Assembly: GCA_938036925.1 (NCBI GenBank)
Contig: CALHVU010000056.1
Coordinates: forward strand, 1 to 30,058
DNA from: an uncultured Atopobium sp.
Lineage (GTDB): Bacteria; Actinomycetota; Coriobacteriia; Coriobacteriales; Atopobiaceae
Length of the DNA: 30,058 nt
Direction of reading: 5' to 3'
Of the stretch, positions 22,618 to 30,058 are shown piece by piece. The notes under the pieces are model-generated. The model saw only the letters and a program-made list of their open reading frames with translations, had not been told where the DNA came from and made no database searches. The position numbers were made by a program, and so were the translations under genes. The number at the start of each line of letters is the position of its first letter. The stretch's first letter is position 1.

Positions 22618-23700
22618 TTAAACTCCTAAGATTATTGGATCAGTTGTTGTTTTATTAAGAGATACGCCAACTCCATTAATTACAGCAACGTCATTTTCAA
22701 TTCGAACTCCACCAACACCAGGAATATATATACCTGGCTCACATGACATAACCATGCCCTCTTTAAGAATAAAATGTTTTCCAGGCCTCAATAAAGGCAG
22801 TTCGGTTGAATTATCTATTCCAATTCCATGACCAAGACCATGTCCAAAATACTCTCCGTACCCAGCCCTCAAAATGACAGAACGCGCACATCTATCAACT
22901 TCTTCAGAATCAACTCCAGCTTTAATAGACGAAATACCCGCGTTCTGGGCGCTTTGAACAATGTTATAAATCTCTAGTATCTTTGTATTAGGCTCCCCTA
23001 AAAAACAAATCCTGGTCATATCTGACTGGTAATTGTCAATCTGAATTCCAAAATCAATCATCACATGCTCACCGCGTTTTAAAGCGCGCGATGTAGGCCT
23101 ACAATGAGGATATGCAGTACGCTCGCCAATGCCACAAATAGTGTCGAAAGACATTTTTTGTGCGCCTCTACAAATAGATTTATATTGAACTAAGGCACTA
23201 ATTTCATACTCTGTCATTCCTTCTTTAATTTGAGAAGATACTTCCTTAAAGATTTCATCTGTTATATTTACTGCTTTTCTGATTTTTTTAATCTCTTCCG
23301 ATGTTTTAATCGCACGCAGTAGCGTAAGTTCCTTATCGAGAAGAACAACACTTTTAAATTGCTCTGATAATTTCAAATACGTACTTGCTAAAGTTGATTC
23401 AGATTCAACTCCCAGGCATTTCCAGTTGTACTTTTCCGATAACTCGTAAAGCTTCACATAAATAGCCTCTTCAGACTGGCTTGCTAACAATTCAATCGTT
23501 AAATCATGTTCCTTCTCTTTTGCTTCTGCAAAATATCTTTGATCAACTAAAAGGCCTTGATATTTACGACTTACGATGATTGAGCAGCCACTACCATTTA
23601 GTGTACCGAGCCAGTTCTTTATTGTCTTGCTTTTAAGAAGAAGGACATCAACGGGCATATCATTCAAAAGATCTTGAAGTAAATTGACATTCCCATTCAT
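22618..23700 (-). CDS. M24 family metallopeptidase (Xaa-Pro dipeptidase/aminopeptidase-like)
   Basis: A 360-aa peptidase with an N-terminal creatinase-like domain (1-130) and a C-terminal pita-bread catalytic domain. All five metal ligands are in place: Asp216 (MIDFG), Asp227 (SDMTR), His291 (GHGLGHG), Glu321 (CEPGIY) and Glu335 (RIEND). The length equals that of PepQ/YpdF-type enzymes that release N-terminal residues from X-Pro or other dipeptides in the cytoplasm. AGAGGAG precedes ATG 23700. It follows the terminator-like hairpin behind EIIC, so it may be expressed by read-through or from its own promoter. It joins end to end with the MalY-type gene. Confidence 0.9.
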   Translation of the reverse strand: MNGNVNLLQDLLNDMPVDVLLLKSKTIKNWLGTLNGSGCSIIVSRKYQGLLVDQRYFAEAKEKEHDLTIELLASQSEEAIYVKLYELSEKYNWKCLGVESESTLASTYLKLSEQFKSVVLLDKELTLLRAIKTSEEIKKIRKAVNITDEIFKEVSSQIKEGMTEYEISALVQYKSICRGAQKMSFDTICGIGERTAYPHCRPTSRALKRGEHVMIDFGIQIDNYQSDMTRICFLGEPNTKILEIYNIVQSAQNAGISSIKAGVDSEEVDRCARSVILRAGYGEYFGHGLGHGIGIDNSTELPLLRPGKHFILKEGMVMSCEPGIYIPGVGGVRIENDVAVINGVGVSLNKTTTDPIILGV

Positions 23701-23737
23701 ATATACTCCTCTTCTTAAACTGTTCTTAACTGAAAAA

Positions 23738-23772
23738 GATGAGACTAACTCTTCAATAGAGTTAGTCTCATC
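23738..23772 (-). terminator. strong intrinsic terminator after the second PTS EIIC
   Basis: Perfect 15-bp arms (GATGAGACTAACTCT and AGAGTTAGTCTCATC, 5-nt loop) lie 12 bp past the EIIC stop and are followed on the minus strand by TTTTT (23733-23737). This should end most PTS transcripts, or act as an attenuator limiting read-through into the M24-MalY-RDD genes. Confidence 0.85.
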
Positions 23773-23784
23773 AAAGCACGCTAA

Positions 23785-25113
23785 CTAAATTCCAAGATCC
23801 ATTTCTTCAAGAAGCGCCTCATCCTCTTCAGACAAGATACTGCTTGAGTTCTCTTGTTCTTTCTCAATAAATCTCTGCTCATAAGCTTTGAAGAACGGAT
23901 ACCAAAGAGCAATAGACAGTATCATCTGAACTGCGTTGACTACAATCGATCTCCAGTCAAAGTTTGTCAAGAATCCTTCAAGGAAGACTCCGACATAAGG
24001 TGGTGTAAAGAACGATTTACCCATTAAGCCAAGCCATTGAGCCCAGCCACCGAGCGATCCAATAATTCCTCCACCAATAACATATGGAATAAAGTAGAAC
24101 GGATTAAGAACAATTGGAGCACCAAACAAAATTGGCTCGTTGATTCCAAACAAAGCTGGAATAAATGCCACTCGTCCGATTTTCTTAAGTGCATCAGACT
24201 TAGAAAGCATGCACCAAAGAACAAGACCAAAAGTAACTCCAGTACCAGTGAAATTACCAAATGCAGACTCAGGTCCAGGACAGAAGAAATGCGTAAGCGG
24301 AAGTCCCGCTTGATAATTTGCAATATTTTCCGCCAGGAATTGAGTAGAAATTGGACTTGTAATTGGGCTGAGGACAGACGGATGGATACCAAAGAAGAAG
24401 AGCAAACAATGAAGCATCTTTAAGAAAGTGTATGCCAATGGATTGTCCATCGAACCAACTAAAGGTGCAAAAAGATTTGTAAAAATCAGAGGAGGCATTA
24501 CTCCAAAAACGTTTGTGCACACCAAACGTATTGCTAAAAATACACCAATAATGATGATAGAAATTGGAATCATTTCAAAGGAACGAGAAACAAAGTCTGG
24601 CACAGACTCTGGCATTTTAATGGTGAAGTTGCGCTTTTTGCACCAGCGGAACAATTCGACTGCAACAATAGCTCCAAACATAGATGCAAATAAGCCCTTA
24701 GCGCCTAAGTACTTTGTTACCAAAGTACCGTCTTTTGAAAAATCGACAGCAAGCATCAAAAATGCAATTAACGCCATACTCATGCAGCCAGGTGCGTCAA
24801 GTTCATGCGACTTCGATAGGTGATACCCAATAAGAACCGAAGCATAAAGCGCCATCATTCCCATTCCAACAGTGTTTGCAAGCTCAATTGCAGAGGCATT
24901 TGCAACAATCCATTGAGAAAGAGGATTTTCCTCACCAATCATGTTTGGAATTGCGCCTGGAATCAAACAGAAGCTACCAATGATTAGTAGAGGCGTTAAG
25001 CCAACCATAGCTTTTTTAATTGCGCTTAAATGAATTTCCTTATCCATCCAATTTGCTACAGGAGTTAAATAGCGGTCAATTACCGCTGTAAATCCATGAG
25101 TATTCTCATTCAT
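23785..25113 (-). CDS. PTS lactose/cellobiose-family EIIC permease (second system)
   Basis: A 442-aa polytopic membrane protein of the Lac-family EIIC type, with the conserved FGINEPILFGAPIVLNP signature. The N-terminus (VIDRYLTPVANWMDKEIHLSAIKKAMVG) is typical of CelB-like permeases, and about 10 hydrophobic segments are present. It is clearly a different paralogue from the EIIC at 1467-2783. It starts 5 bp after the EIIB gene and ends at a strong terminator. Clustering with an M42 and an M24 peptidase and a C-S lyase, without an adjacent glycosidase, hints at a sugar-amino-acid or peptide conjugate as substrate. Confidence 0.95.
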   Translation of the reverse strand: MNENTHGFTAVIDRYLTPVANWMDKEIHLSAIKKAMVGLTPLLIIGSFCLIPGAIPNMIGEENPLSQWIVANASAIELANTVGMGMMALYASVLIGYHLSKSHELDAPGCMSMALIAFLMLAVDFSKDGTLVTKYLGAKGLFASMFGAIVAVELFRWCKKRNFTIKMPESVPDFVSRSFEMIPISIIIIGVFLAIRLVCTNVFGVMPPLIFTNLFAPLVGSMDNPLAYTFLKMLHCLLFFFGIHPSVLSPITSPISTQFLAENIANYQAGLPLTHFFCPGPESAFGNFTGTGVTFGLVLWCMLSKSDALKKIGRVAFIPALFGINEPILFGAPIVLNPFYFIPYVIGGGIIGSLGGWAQWLGLMGKSFFTPPYVGVFLEGFLTNFDWRSIVVNAVQMILSIALWYPFFKAYEQRFIEKEQENSSSILSEEDEALLEEMDLGI

Positions 25114-25118
25114 AATAA

Positions 25119-25460
25119 TTACCCCCTTTCAGAGGCAAGTTCGATTTTCTTTTGTTCAACTAACACTTTTTTGAGTACTGATACGCCGTCCATCTGACCA
25201 TACGTAGCTGTATCAACAACAATTACTGGAATGTTTTTGTCACCCAATGCGTTCTTTACACTCTCAAATTTGTGAGCAATTTGAGGTCCAAGAACAACTG
25301 CATCGGCATCACTAACCTCCGAGTCTAAAATATCAACTGGAATCGCGATAAACTGGAAGTCAGATTCATTAAGCTTTGGACTTGCTTTTACTCCAGCTTT
25401 CATGGCATCCATAAGCATCGTAGTTGATAAACCACCGGCACAGCAGAGCACAATCTTCAT
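25119..25460 (-). CDS. PTS lactose/cellobiose-family EIIB (second system)
   Basis: A 113-aa EIIB with the phospho-cysteine Cys6 in VLCCAGGLSTTMLMDAM, close to the family consensus CxAGMST. The following sequence alternates beta strands and helices, with VVLGPQIAHKF as the expected later strand. It passes phosphate from the neighbouring EIIA (25506-25829) to substrate entering by EIIC. It is tightly packed in the operon, 5 bp before EIIC. Confidence 0.94.
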   Translation of the reverse strand: MKIVLCCAGGLSTTMLMDAMKAGVKASPKLNESDFQFIAIPVDILDSEVSDADAVVLGPQIAHKFESVKNALGDKNIPVIVVDTATYGQMDGVSVLKKVLVEQKKIELASERG

Positions 25461-25505
25461 TTCTTCCTCCCTTTCTTTTTTGGCATTCTTAACGAATACA
25501 CACTG

Positions 25506-25829
25506 CTATTTGCGGTTCTGAATCTCAAAAACATCAACAAGTTCTTCAATCAGATCTCTAGCGAGTTGAGCAGCCATATAGTGATCTTGTGCATGAGCCA
25601 TTAAAAGCGTCATTGCAGGACGATCAGCTTCTGGAGTATTGAGCTCGGCTGATATAAGTTCTGTTTGAGCCTTGTGGGCAGCCAAGTCAATCTGTTTTGC
25701 TTGCTCAAGCAAGCTATGAGCTCCTTGGTAATCCCCCTCCTTTACTTTTCTCAATGCTTCAATTGCCTTTGATCTACTCTCCCCTGCTGAAGAAATCATC
25801 GTGAGGATTTTGATTTCGCTTTCGTTCAT
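25506..25829 (-). CDS. PTS lactose/cellobiose-family EIIA (second system)
   Basis: A 107-aa all-helical EIIA of the Lac family with the phospho-histidine His79 in LMAHAQDHYM. The N-terminal block KILTMISSAGESRSKAIEAL is typical of LacF/CelC proteins. It receives phosphate from HPr. It is placed between the M42 peptidase gene and EIIB in one minus-strand operon. Confidence 0.95.
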   Translation of the reverse strand: MNESEIKILTMISSAGESRSKAIEALRKVKEGDYQGAHSLLEQAKQIDLAAHKAQTELISAELNTPEADRPAMTLLMAHAQDHYMAAQLARDLIEELVDVFEIQNRK

Positions 25830-25862
25830 ACTTAAGCACTTCCCTCTTTCTTCAAATTCCCA

Positions 25863-26891
25863 TTAATTTGTAAGATCTCTTAATACTTCCTCTGTAAAAT
25901 TGCTGCAAATTAGCTGAATGACGTGAGCAGCAGTTTTTAAATCTTTTAACTGCACAAAAGAGCAACTTCCATGACAATACCTAAGGGGAATACCAAGTAC
26001 CATTGCCAATCTTCCTGCATTAACTAAATGACCTGTTCCAGCATCAGTACCACCACCAGCAAAAATATCTTTCTGGTAAGGAATATTTGCATCTTCTAAA
26101 AGTTTTTGTATGTAAGACAAAAGACGGCGTTTCGGAGCTAATGTTTTATCGTAATAAACCAACATTGGACCAGCGCCTAAGATTCGATGGTTTTTAAACC
26201 CGCTACCAAGTCCAGAATAATTTGCTGTATCAATTGCAACTAATAAATCTGGTTGAACGAGCTCTGTTACAGTTTTTCCTCCTCGTGCCCCTACCTCTTC
26301 ACTACTTGTAAAAGCAAAGTAAATGTCACAAGGGTAAGAATCAAAAAGTTCCTTAACTGCCTGTATGAGAGCAAAACAACCGGCTCGGTCATCCATGGCT
26401 TTTCCAGAAACTATTCCGTTTTCATGAACCAATGCGTCTGTCGCAAAGTAAACAAAATCGCCTTCACTCACGCCTAATACTCGAACATCGTTCTCACTAG
26501 AGCATCCAATATCCACGTAACTTTCCAAGACCTGATTAGATTTATCCCTAATTGAATTAAGTACGCCACGAACTTTTCCTTGAGAGGTATGAATACGAAC
26601 AAGCTGCATATCCTTGCTCGTATTTACAACATTTCCGATTGGCATTACATATAACAAGCCATCATCAGAAATAGATCTGACAATAAAGCCAACTTCATCC
26701 ATATGAGCCATAAACATAATTTTTGGAGATCCGCTTGGACCTGGCTTATGAAAAATAAGGCTACCAAGTCCGTCTCTGAAAGTTTCACTTAAATACTTAG
26801 TGCACTCGGCTTGTATCAATTCACGAACTTCGTCCTCATTACCGGCCAACGCATCAGAATTACTTAGCTTTACAAGAAGATCAACATCCAT
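25863..26891 (-). CDS. M42 family metallo-aminopeptidase (FrvX/glutamyl aminopeptidase-like)
   Basis: A 342-aa dinuclear zinc aminopeptidase of family M42. Visible catalytic and metal residues are His63 and Asp65 (MAHMDEVGF), bridging Asp167 (KAMDDRAGC), the Glu198-Glu199 pair (SSEEVGARGG), Asp221 (AIDTANYSG) and His307 (RYCHGS). The segment after the last His (GSCSFVQLKDL) differs from the more usual HS-x-x-E. Homologues form large dodecameric shells that trim oligopeptides, and E. coli FrvX is encoded beside a PTS as here. The start ATG 26891 overlaps the end of the regulator gene by 11 bp, and GGAGG lies upstream, implying coupled translation. Confidence 0.9.
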   Translation of the reverse strand: MDVDLLVKLSNSDALAGNEDEVRELIQAECTKYLSETFRDGLGSLIFHKPGPSGSPKIMFMAHMDEVGFIVRSISDDGLLYVMPIGNVVNTSKDMQLVRIHTSQGKVRGVLNSIRDKSNQVLESYVDIGCSSENDVRVLGVSEGDFVYFATDALVHENGIVSGKAMDDRAGCFALIQAVKELFDSYPCDIYFAFTSSEEVGARGGKTVTELVQPDLLVAIDTANYSGLGSGFKNHRILGAGPMLVYYDKTLAPKRRLLSYIQKLLEDANIPYQKDIFAGGGTDAGTGHLVNAGRLAMVLGIPLRYCHGSCSFVQLKDLKTAAHVIQLICSNFTEEVLRDLTN

Positions 26892-28776
26892 CTTTACTGA
26901 CCTCCATCTTTTTTATCTGATTTATAAATTCTTCAGCACTTTTACAAGACTCAAGCAATGAAATTTCTTCTTGGTTATTCATTAGTGAAAATAAAGAAGT
27001 ACTAATAGCTTTATAAGCCTCAATGGATTGTTTGGTTAGACATATAAGAAAAATAACTCTAACCTCTTTTTCCTTTTTATTCCTGTTAATACGAACCGCT
27101 ATTGCATCCCGTATTCCGTGAGGCTCTACAGGATGGGGTGCACAAATACCATTCAAAAAAATCGTATTAGAAAATTTCTCCCGCACTTTGACAGAATTGA
27201 CGAACGCTTCATCTGCATATCCGAGGCGTACACAATCAATACACGCTTCATAGACTATATCTTGATACGTATTTTGATCAGAAACAGCAAAAAGCTCGGG
27301 TTCTATCAGAGAAGATAAAGTGTATTTTGTTCCACAATCTTGGTTTACATCATAATTACTATGTCGAACAGCATTACTAATAGCAGAAAGATCAGAGGAA
27401 CTTAAAATCTCATTTATATAGATTGTTGGAGCACAAGGCTTTTCTAGCAATGGGACCATGGATATTATTAAATCTGGATTCAATTCTACAAGCACTCTTT
27501 GGTCCAAATAAGACACTGTATCAATTTGGGCATTTGGGAATATACCGCTAAGCTGCATTTTCACAAGTGTGGCAGATCCTCCGCCAGTTGCACAAACAAC
27601 AACGATATGAGCAATGCTAAAAAGACGATTCTGACGTGTTCTTTCCTCATGAGCAATAAAATGCATTGCAATCAAAAATACTTCGTCTTGTGTTGGTTCT
27701 ACACCAAAATTACTATAAATTTTTTCACACAACTGAACAGCAAAATCCATGCTGAGCGAATTTCCTAATTCACTTTTTTCAGCAAATGAAATAGTAACTG
27801 TTTTCCCAGCAAGTAATCTTTTCACAAGAAGTGCTATATGTGCTTCTAACATTTCTACGAACGTCTTATCCTCTAAAAAAGACGTTTGATACTCCTCATC
27901 AATACCTGTGAGAAATGAAATAATAACCGGGCTTACTTCTGAGATAGCTGTAGTAGGAGCATCTTCTAGACTCGGAAGCTGTCCTAACGCTTTCGCAATG
28001 CATAAAACATCTACCTTGGTAAGCTTTAGACCAAGTTTCTTATAGATCTCCTCAGAAATTAATTCTGCTAAATCAAGGAATTTAATTGGAGTAAGACTTA
28101 ACTCTCGCTCCTCGTTTGTATCTCTCACAATATTAGCTGCGCAAATAGTTACAAAGGCACAAAGAGCGCAAAAATCTTCATATCTAAGATTTCTTCCAAT
28201 CTTAGAAAGGCATGAGAGAAGAATGGTCGATATTTTTTCTTCTTTATCAATAGATTCTCTAATTGCGGAAACTATTAAAGGCGATCCTGCCAAAAGAGAT
28301 CTAGCTAAAAAGAAACGAATGTCATCCGGTTTTCCGACTGCACGTGTGCCATGATGGCGAGTACGTTGAATGTCGATTCCAAAATTTGAGCCTATTCGGG
28401 ATGCTTCTTGAAGAGCCATATTCACTACCGGAACACTCAAATCAAAATTGACTGCAAGATCTTCTGCACTTACAAATCCCCCCGAAAGGACCAAAGCTTG
28501 AAGAATAGTTTTTGATCGTTCAGATGGCTCTATAAACTCTGAATGAGATAAAAAATCTAAAAAGGAAGTAAATAAATCTGAATCTTTTACTAATAGGCGT
28601 ATTCCTTTGCCTCGTTCAGACACAATCTGAAAACCATGATTATGTTGGGTAGAACGTAAATCTGATAAGTCTGATTGAACAGTGCGCTCTGAGACATTAA
28701 ATTCATGAGCGAGCTGTGAGACAGAAATAGCCTCTGATGTCCTACTAAGCTGATTTAATAACCTGCTAGTACGCAC
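26881..28776 (-). CDS. PRD-containing PTS regulator of the second PTS/peptidase operon
   Basis: A 631-aa DNA-binding PTS regulator. N-terminal winged HTH about 8-60 (VSQLAHEFNVSERTVQSDLSDL), second HTH about 85-150, PRD1 about 180-270, PRD2 about 295-385 (His313, His372), an EIIB-like domain with Cys395 (VVVCATGGGSATL), and an EIIA domain with His548 (CAPHPVEPHG). PRD1 lacks the usual His (FVTICAANIVRD). The layout matches LicR/MtlR/FrvR-type activators. It is first in the operon it probably controls, overlapping the M42 gene by 11 bp, so regulator and enzymes are made together. Confidence 0.88.
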   Translation of the reverse strand: MRTSRLLNQLSRTSEAISVSQLAHEFNVSERTVQSDLSDLRSTQHNHGFQIVSERGKGIRLLVKDSDLFTSFLDFLSHSEFIEPSERSKTILQALVLSGGFVSAEDLAVNFDLSVPVVNMALQEASRIGSNFGIDIQRTRHHGTRAVGKPDDIRFFLARSLLAGSPLIVSAIRESIDKEEKISTILLSCLSKIGRNLRYEDFCALCAFVTICAANIVRDTNEERELSLTPIKFLDLAELISEEIYKKLGLKLTKVDVLCIAKALGQLPSLEDAPTTAISEVSPVIISFLTGIDEEYQTSFLEDKTFVEMLEAHIALLVKRLLAGKTVTISFAEKSELGNSLSMDFAVQLCEKIYSNFGVEPTQDEVFLIAMHFIAHEERTRQNRLFSIAHIVVVCATGGGSATLVKMQLSGIFPNAQIDTVSYLDQRVLVELNPDLIISMVPLLEKPCAPTIYINEILSSSDLSAISNAVRHSNYDVNQDCGTKYTLSSLIEPELFAVSDQNTYQDIVYEACIDCVRLGYADEAFVNSVKVREKFSNTIFLNGICAPHPVEPHGIRDAIAVRINRNKKEKEVRVIFLICLTKQSIEAYKAISTSLFSLMNNQEEISLLESCKSAEEFINQIKKMEVSKDGC

Positions 28777-28846
28777 CTTTCCGCCTCCCCCAACATTAAT
28801 TGTCTTAAGCGTAAAGATTTTTATAAGGCTAGTAAAACATCAAAGT

Positions 28847-28862
28847 TGCACTTTATTGTGCA
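28847..28862. promoter_or_regulatory. operator-like dyad TGCAC-N6-GTGCA
   Basis: TGCAC (28847-28851) and GTGCA (28858-28862) are inverted half-sites with a 6-nt centre, about 70 bp upstream of the regulator start. It is a candidate binding site for the PRD regulator or a global factor; the half-sites differ from those of the first PTS locus. Confidence 0.4.
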
Positions 28863-28886
28863 GAAAAGTTCATTATTCGGTTAAAA

Positions 28887-28919
28887 GAACAACTCTAGCG
28901 GTAAACGCTAAAGTTGTTC
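28887..28919 (-). terminator. intrinsic terminator of the ABC binding-protein gene
   Basis: GAACAACT...AGCG (28887-28900) pairs with CGCT...AGTTGTTC (28906-28919), with one 2-nt mismatch and a 5-nt loop. On the minus strand the stem is followed by TTTTAA (28881-28886). It lies about 100 bp past the stop at 29019. Confidence 0.75.
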
Positions 28920-29018
28920 CGAAATATCATTTATCTAATTAAACGCTATGTTCCAACAAGACCAAGCAGGAAATGAATTTCTTGCTCGATCTCTGCGGTG
29001 CCGTATCTTTAAATACGT

Positions 29019-30058
29019 CTATTTCTGAGGATACAGGGCCTCAAGGATCTTCTCGGCAGAATCAAATGCGCGTGGAGAGTAGTCGATGTACTCAGAATAT
29101 GGAATCTCTACGATGCTCTTGTTGGCAATAGCTGGAACGTTCTGCAGGGAACTCTCGCCCAGAAGGGTGTCTTTAGCTGCGGCGTCAGTTGCTTTATTGC
29201 GCTCTGCGGTGACGTAAATAATGACGTCAGGGTTGAACTTAATCAAATTCTCGTACGTCAGGCCGTTTGCAGACTGAGTTGTCGCAGGAGTAGCTCCAAG
29301 CTGGTCGATGATAGTAAACTCAAGGCTCTTCTCGCTACCGCCAAAGAGACCAAACGTGCCGTCCTTGAGGTTGGTCATAACCAGCACGGTCTTCTTTGCA
29401 TCTTTCTCGTGTGCTTTAACGCGCTCGTTAATGGCATCAAGGCGCTTCTGCAGGTCAGCGGTATAGGTTTCGGCATTGCTCTGAACATCAAAAATAGCTC
29501 CAAGGTTCTTAATATCAGAAATAATTCCGGCAAGCGTTGGATCGCCCTGCTCAGAAGATGCCAGCTGTGTATAGACAGAAATGCCTAGGTCAGCGTAGTC
29601 CTTTGGAGAAGTCTGGTCCTTTGAAGTAAAGAGACGAGAGCGTCCCACAATAAGGTTGGGATTAGCGGCAACAACAACCTCGCGCGAGAGGCTCTTCTTA
29701 TCGCCCAGCTGCTTGATGTTCGCATACTCGTCAGCAATATCTGAAGGCATTGGCGCATCGGGCTTGATAGTGCCAATAATCTTGGAGCCAAGGCCCAGAC
29801 GCAGCAGAATCTCGGCTGCGGAGTCTGTCAGCGTAACAACACTCTCAGGAGCCTTATCAAACTTTGCCTCAAACTCGTTGCCGTCACCGTCATAGAGCTT
29901 GAACGATACTGGATAGCTTGTATTGGCCGATTTCTTTTCTTCTGCAGCAGGGGTAGATGGGCTAGACGGTGCATTGTTGCACGCAGTAAGACCCAGTCCA
30001 GCAGCAGTTGCAGCAAATCCTGCCGCAATGCTCAAAAAATTCCTTCTCGTAAAGAGAT
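29019..30058 (-). CDS. Tat-exported ABC substrate-binding lipoprotein, Fe-siderophore/cobalamin type (5' end beyond window edge)
   Basis: The reading frame runs off the right edge, so the start is not seen. The first visible residues are LFTRRNFLSIAAGF, a twin-arginine export motif (RRNFL), then an Ala/Gly-rich hydrophobic stretch and the lipobox LTAC, so the mature protein is a membrane-anchored lipoprotein. The body is a class III periplasmic-binding fold: FDKAPESVVTLTDSAAEILLRLGLGSKIIGT, then NPNLIVG and FNPDVIIYVT, as in FepB/FhuD/BtuF-like proteins. It probably delivers ferric siderophore, heme or cobalamin to an ABC permease outside the window. TTG 30035 is only an internal codon. The gene is richer in G and C than the PTS genes. 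Confidence 0.85.
   Translation of the reverse strand, partial: LFTRRNFLSIAAGFAATAAGLGLTACNNAPSSPSTPAAEEKKSANTSYPVSFKLYDGDGNEFEAKFDKAPESVVTLTDSAAEILLRLGLGSKIIGTIKPDAPMPSDIADEYANIKQLGDKKSLSREVVVAANPNLIVGRSRLFTSKDQTSPKDYADLGISVYTQLASSEQGDPTLAGIISDIKNLGAIFDVQSNAETYTADLQKRLDAINERVKAHEKDAKKTVLVMTNLKDGTFGLFGGSEKSLEFTIIDQLGATPATTQSANGLTYENLIKFNPDVIIYVTAERNKATDAAAKDTLLGESSLQNVPAIANKSIVEIPYSEYIDYSPRAFDSAEKILEALYPQK

Larger units (their letters stand above)
28777..29018. other. regulatory gap between the PRD regulator and the ABC lipoprotein gene
   Basis: The gap is 242 bp with no gene. It should contain the promoter of the PTS/peptidase operon (minus strand); a TATAAA-like box is visible near 28820 but no matching -35 can be chosen with confidence. 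It also holds a dyad (28847-28862) and a terminator (28887-28919). Confidence 0.5.

Noticed and set aside
1..30058. CRISPR arrays, rRNA, tRNA and intact insertion sequences
   Set aside because: No regularly spaced direct repeats, no cloverleaf or rRNA-like segments and no transposase or integrase frame were seen on either strand.

Overview
The window looks like a chromosomal stretch of a low-to-mid GC, host-associated anaerobe, most likely a Coriobacteriia/Atopobiaceae-type actinobacterium. The reasons are several lactose/cellobiose-type PTS operons, large PRD-type PTS regulators, and an ABC lipoprotein at the right edge with a twin-arginine signal followed by an Ala/Gly-rich segment and a lipobox (TRRNFL...LTAC), a style common in that class. 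No rRNA or tRNA gene is visible, so the assignment is an inference from gene content.

Left region (1-5292): a minus-strand beta-glucoside PTS operon, EIIB - EIIC - EIIA - GH1 phospho-glycosidase (cut by the left edge). It is divergent from a 640-aa PRD regulator, and the shared intergenic region carries two copies of the dyad TTTCCT-N6-AGGAAA. The glycosidase has Gln where GH1 retaining enzymes normally have the acid/base Glu.

Region 5293-10629: single genes of mixed origin. They are an alpha/beta hydrolase, an HD (p)ppGpp-hydrolase-like protein, a DUF3784 membrane protein, a TDT-family transporter, and a YjdF-family gene behind a probable yjdF riboswitch with an anti-Shine-Dalgarno element. 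Then come two unrecognised genes, a 28-codon ORF joined TAA-ATG to one of them, a chimeric partial duplicate of this locus 2.2 kb upstream, and a hairpin-rich gap with a REP-like GGGGACGGTA palindrome.

Region 10630-20557: a probable defence module on the minus strand: Eco57I-like adenine methyltransferase, GIY-YIG-like/DEAH helicase with a methyltransferase-like C-terminus, and a PHP plus SMC-like ATPase (TrlF-type). It is flanked by a frameshifted gene remnant and a 395-aa gene of unknown function.

Region 20773-28776: a second minus-strand PTS locus. The order is PRD regulator - M42 aminopeptidase - EIIA - EIIB - EIIC - strong terminator hairpin - M24 Xaa-Pro-type peptidase - MalY/PatB-type PLP C-S lyase/aminotransferase - RDD membrane protein. 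It recalls the E. coli frv operon (PTS + M42 peptidase + regulator), with extra peptide and C-S bond enzymes. This suggests import of a sugar-peptide or S-linked conjugate rather than a plain disaccharide.

Right edge (29019-30058): a Tat-exported Fe-siderophore/cobalamin-type ABC binding lipoprotein, its start outside the window, ending in a clear terminator.
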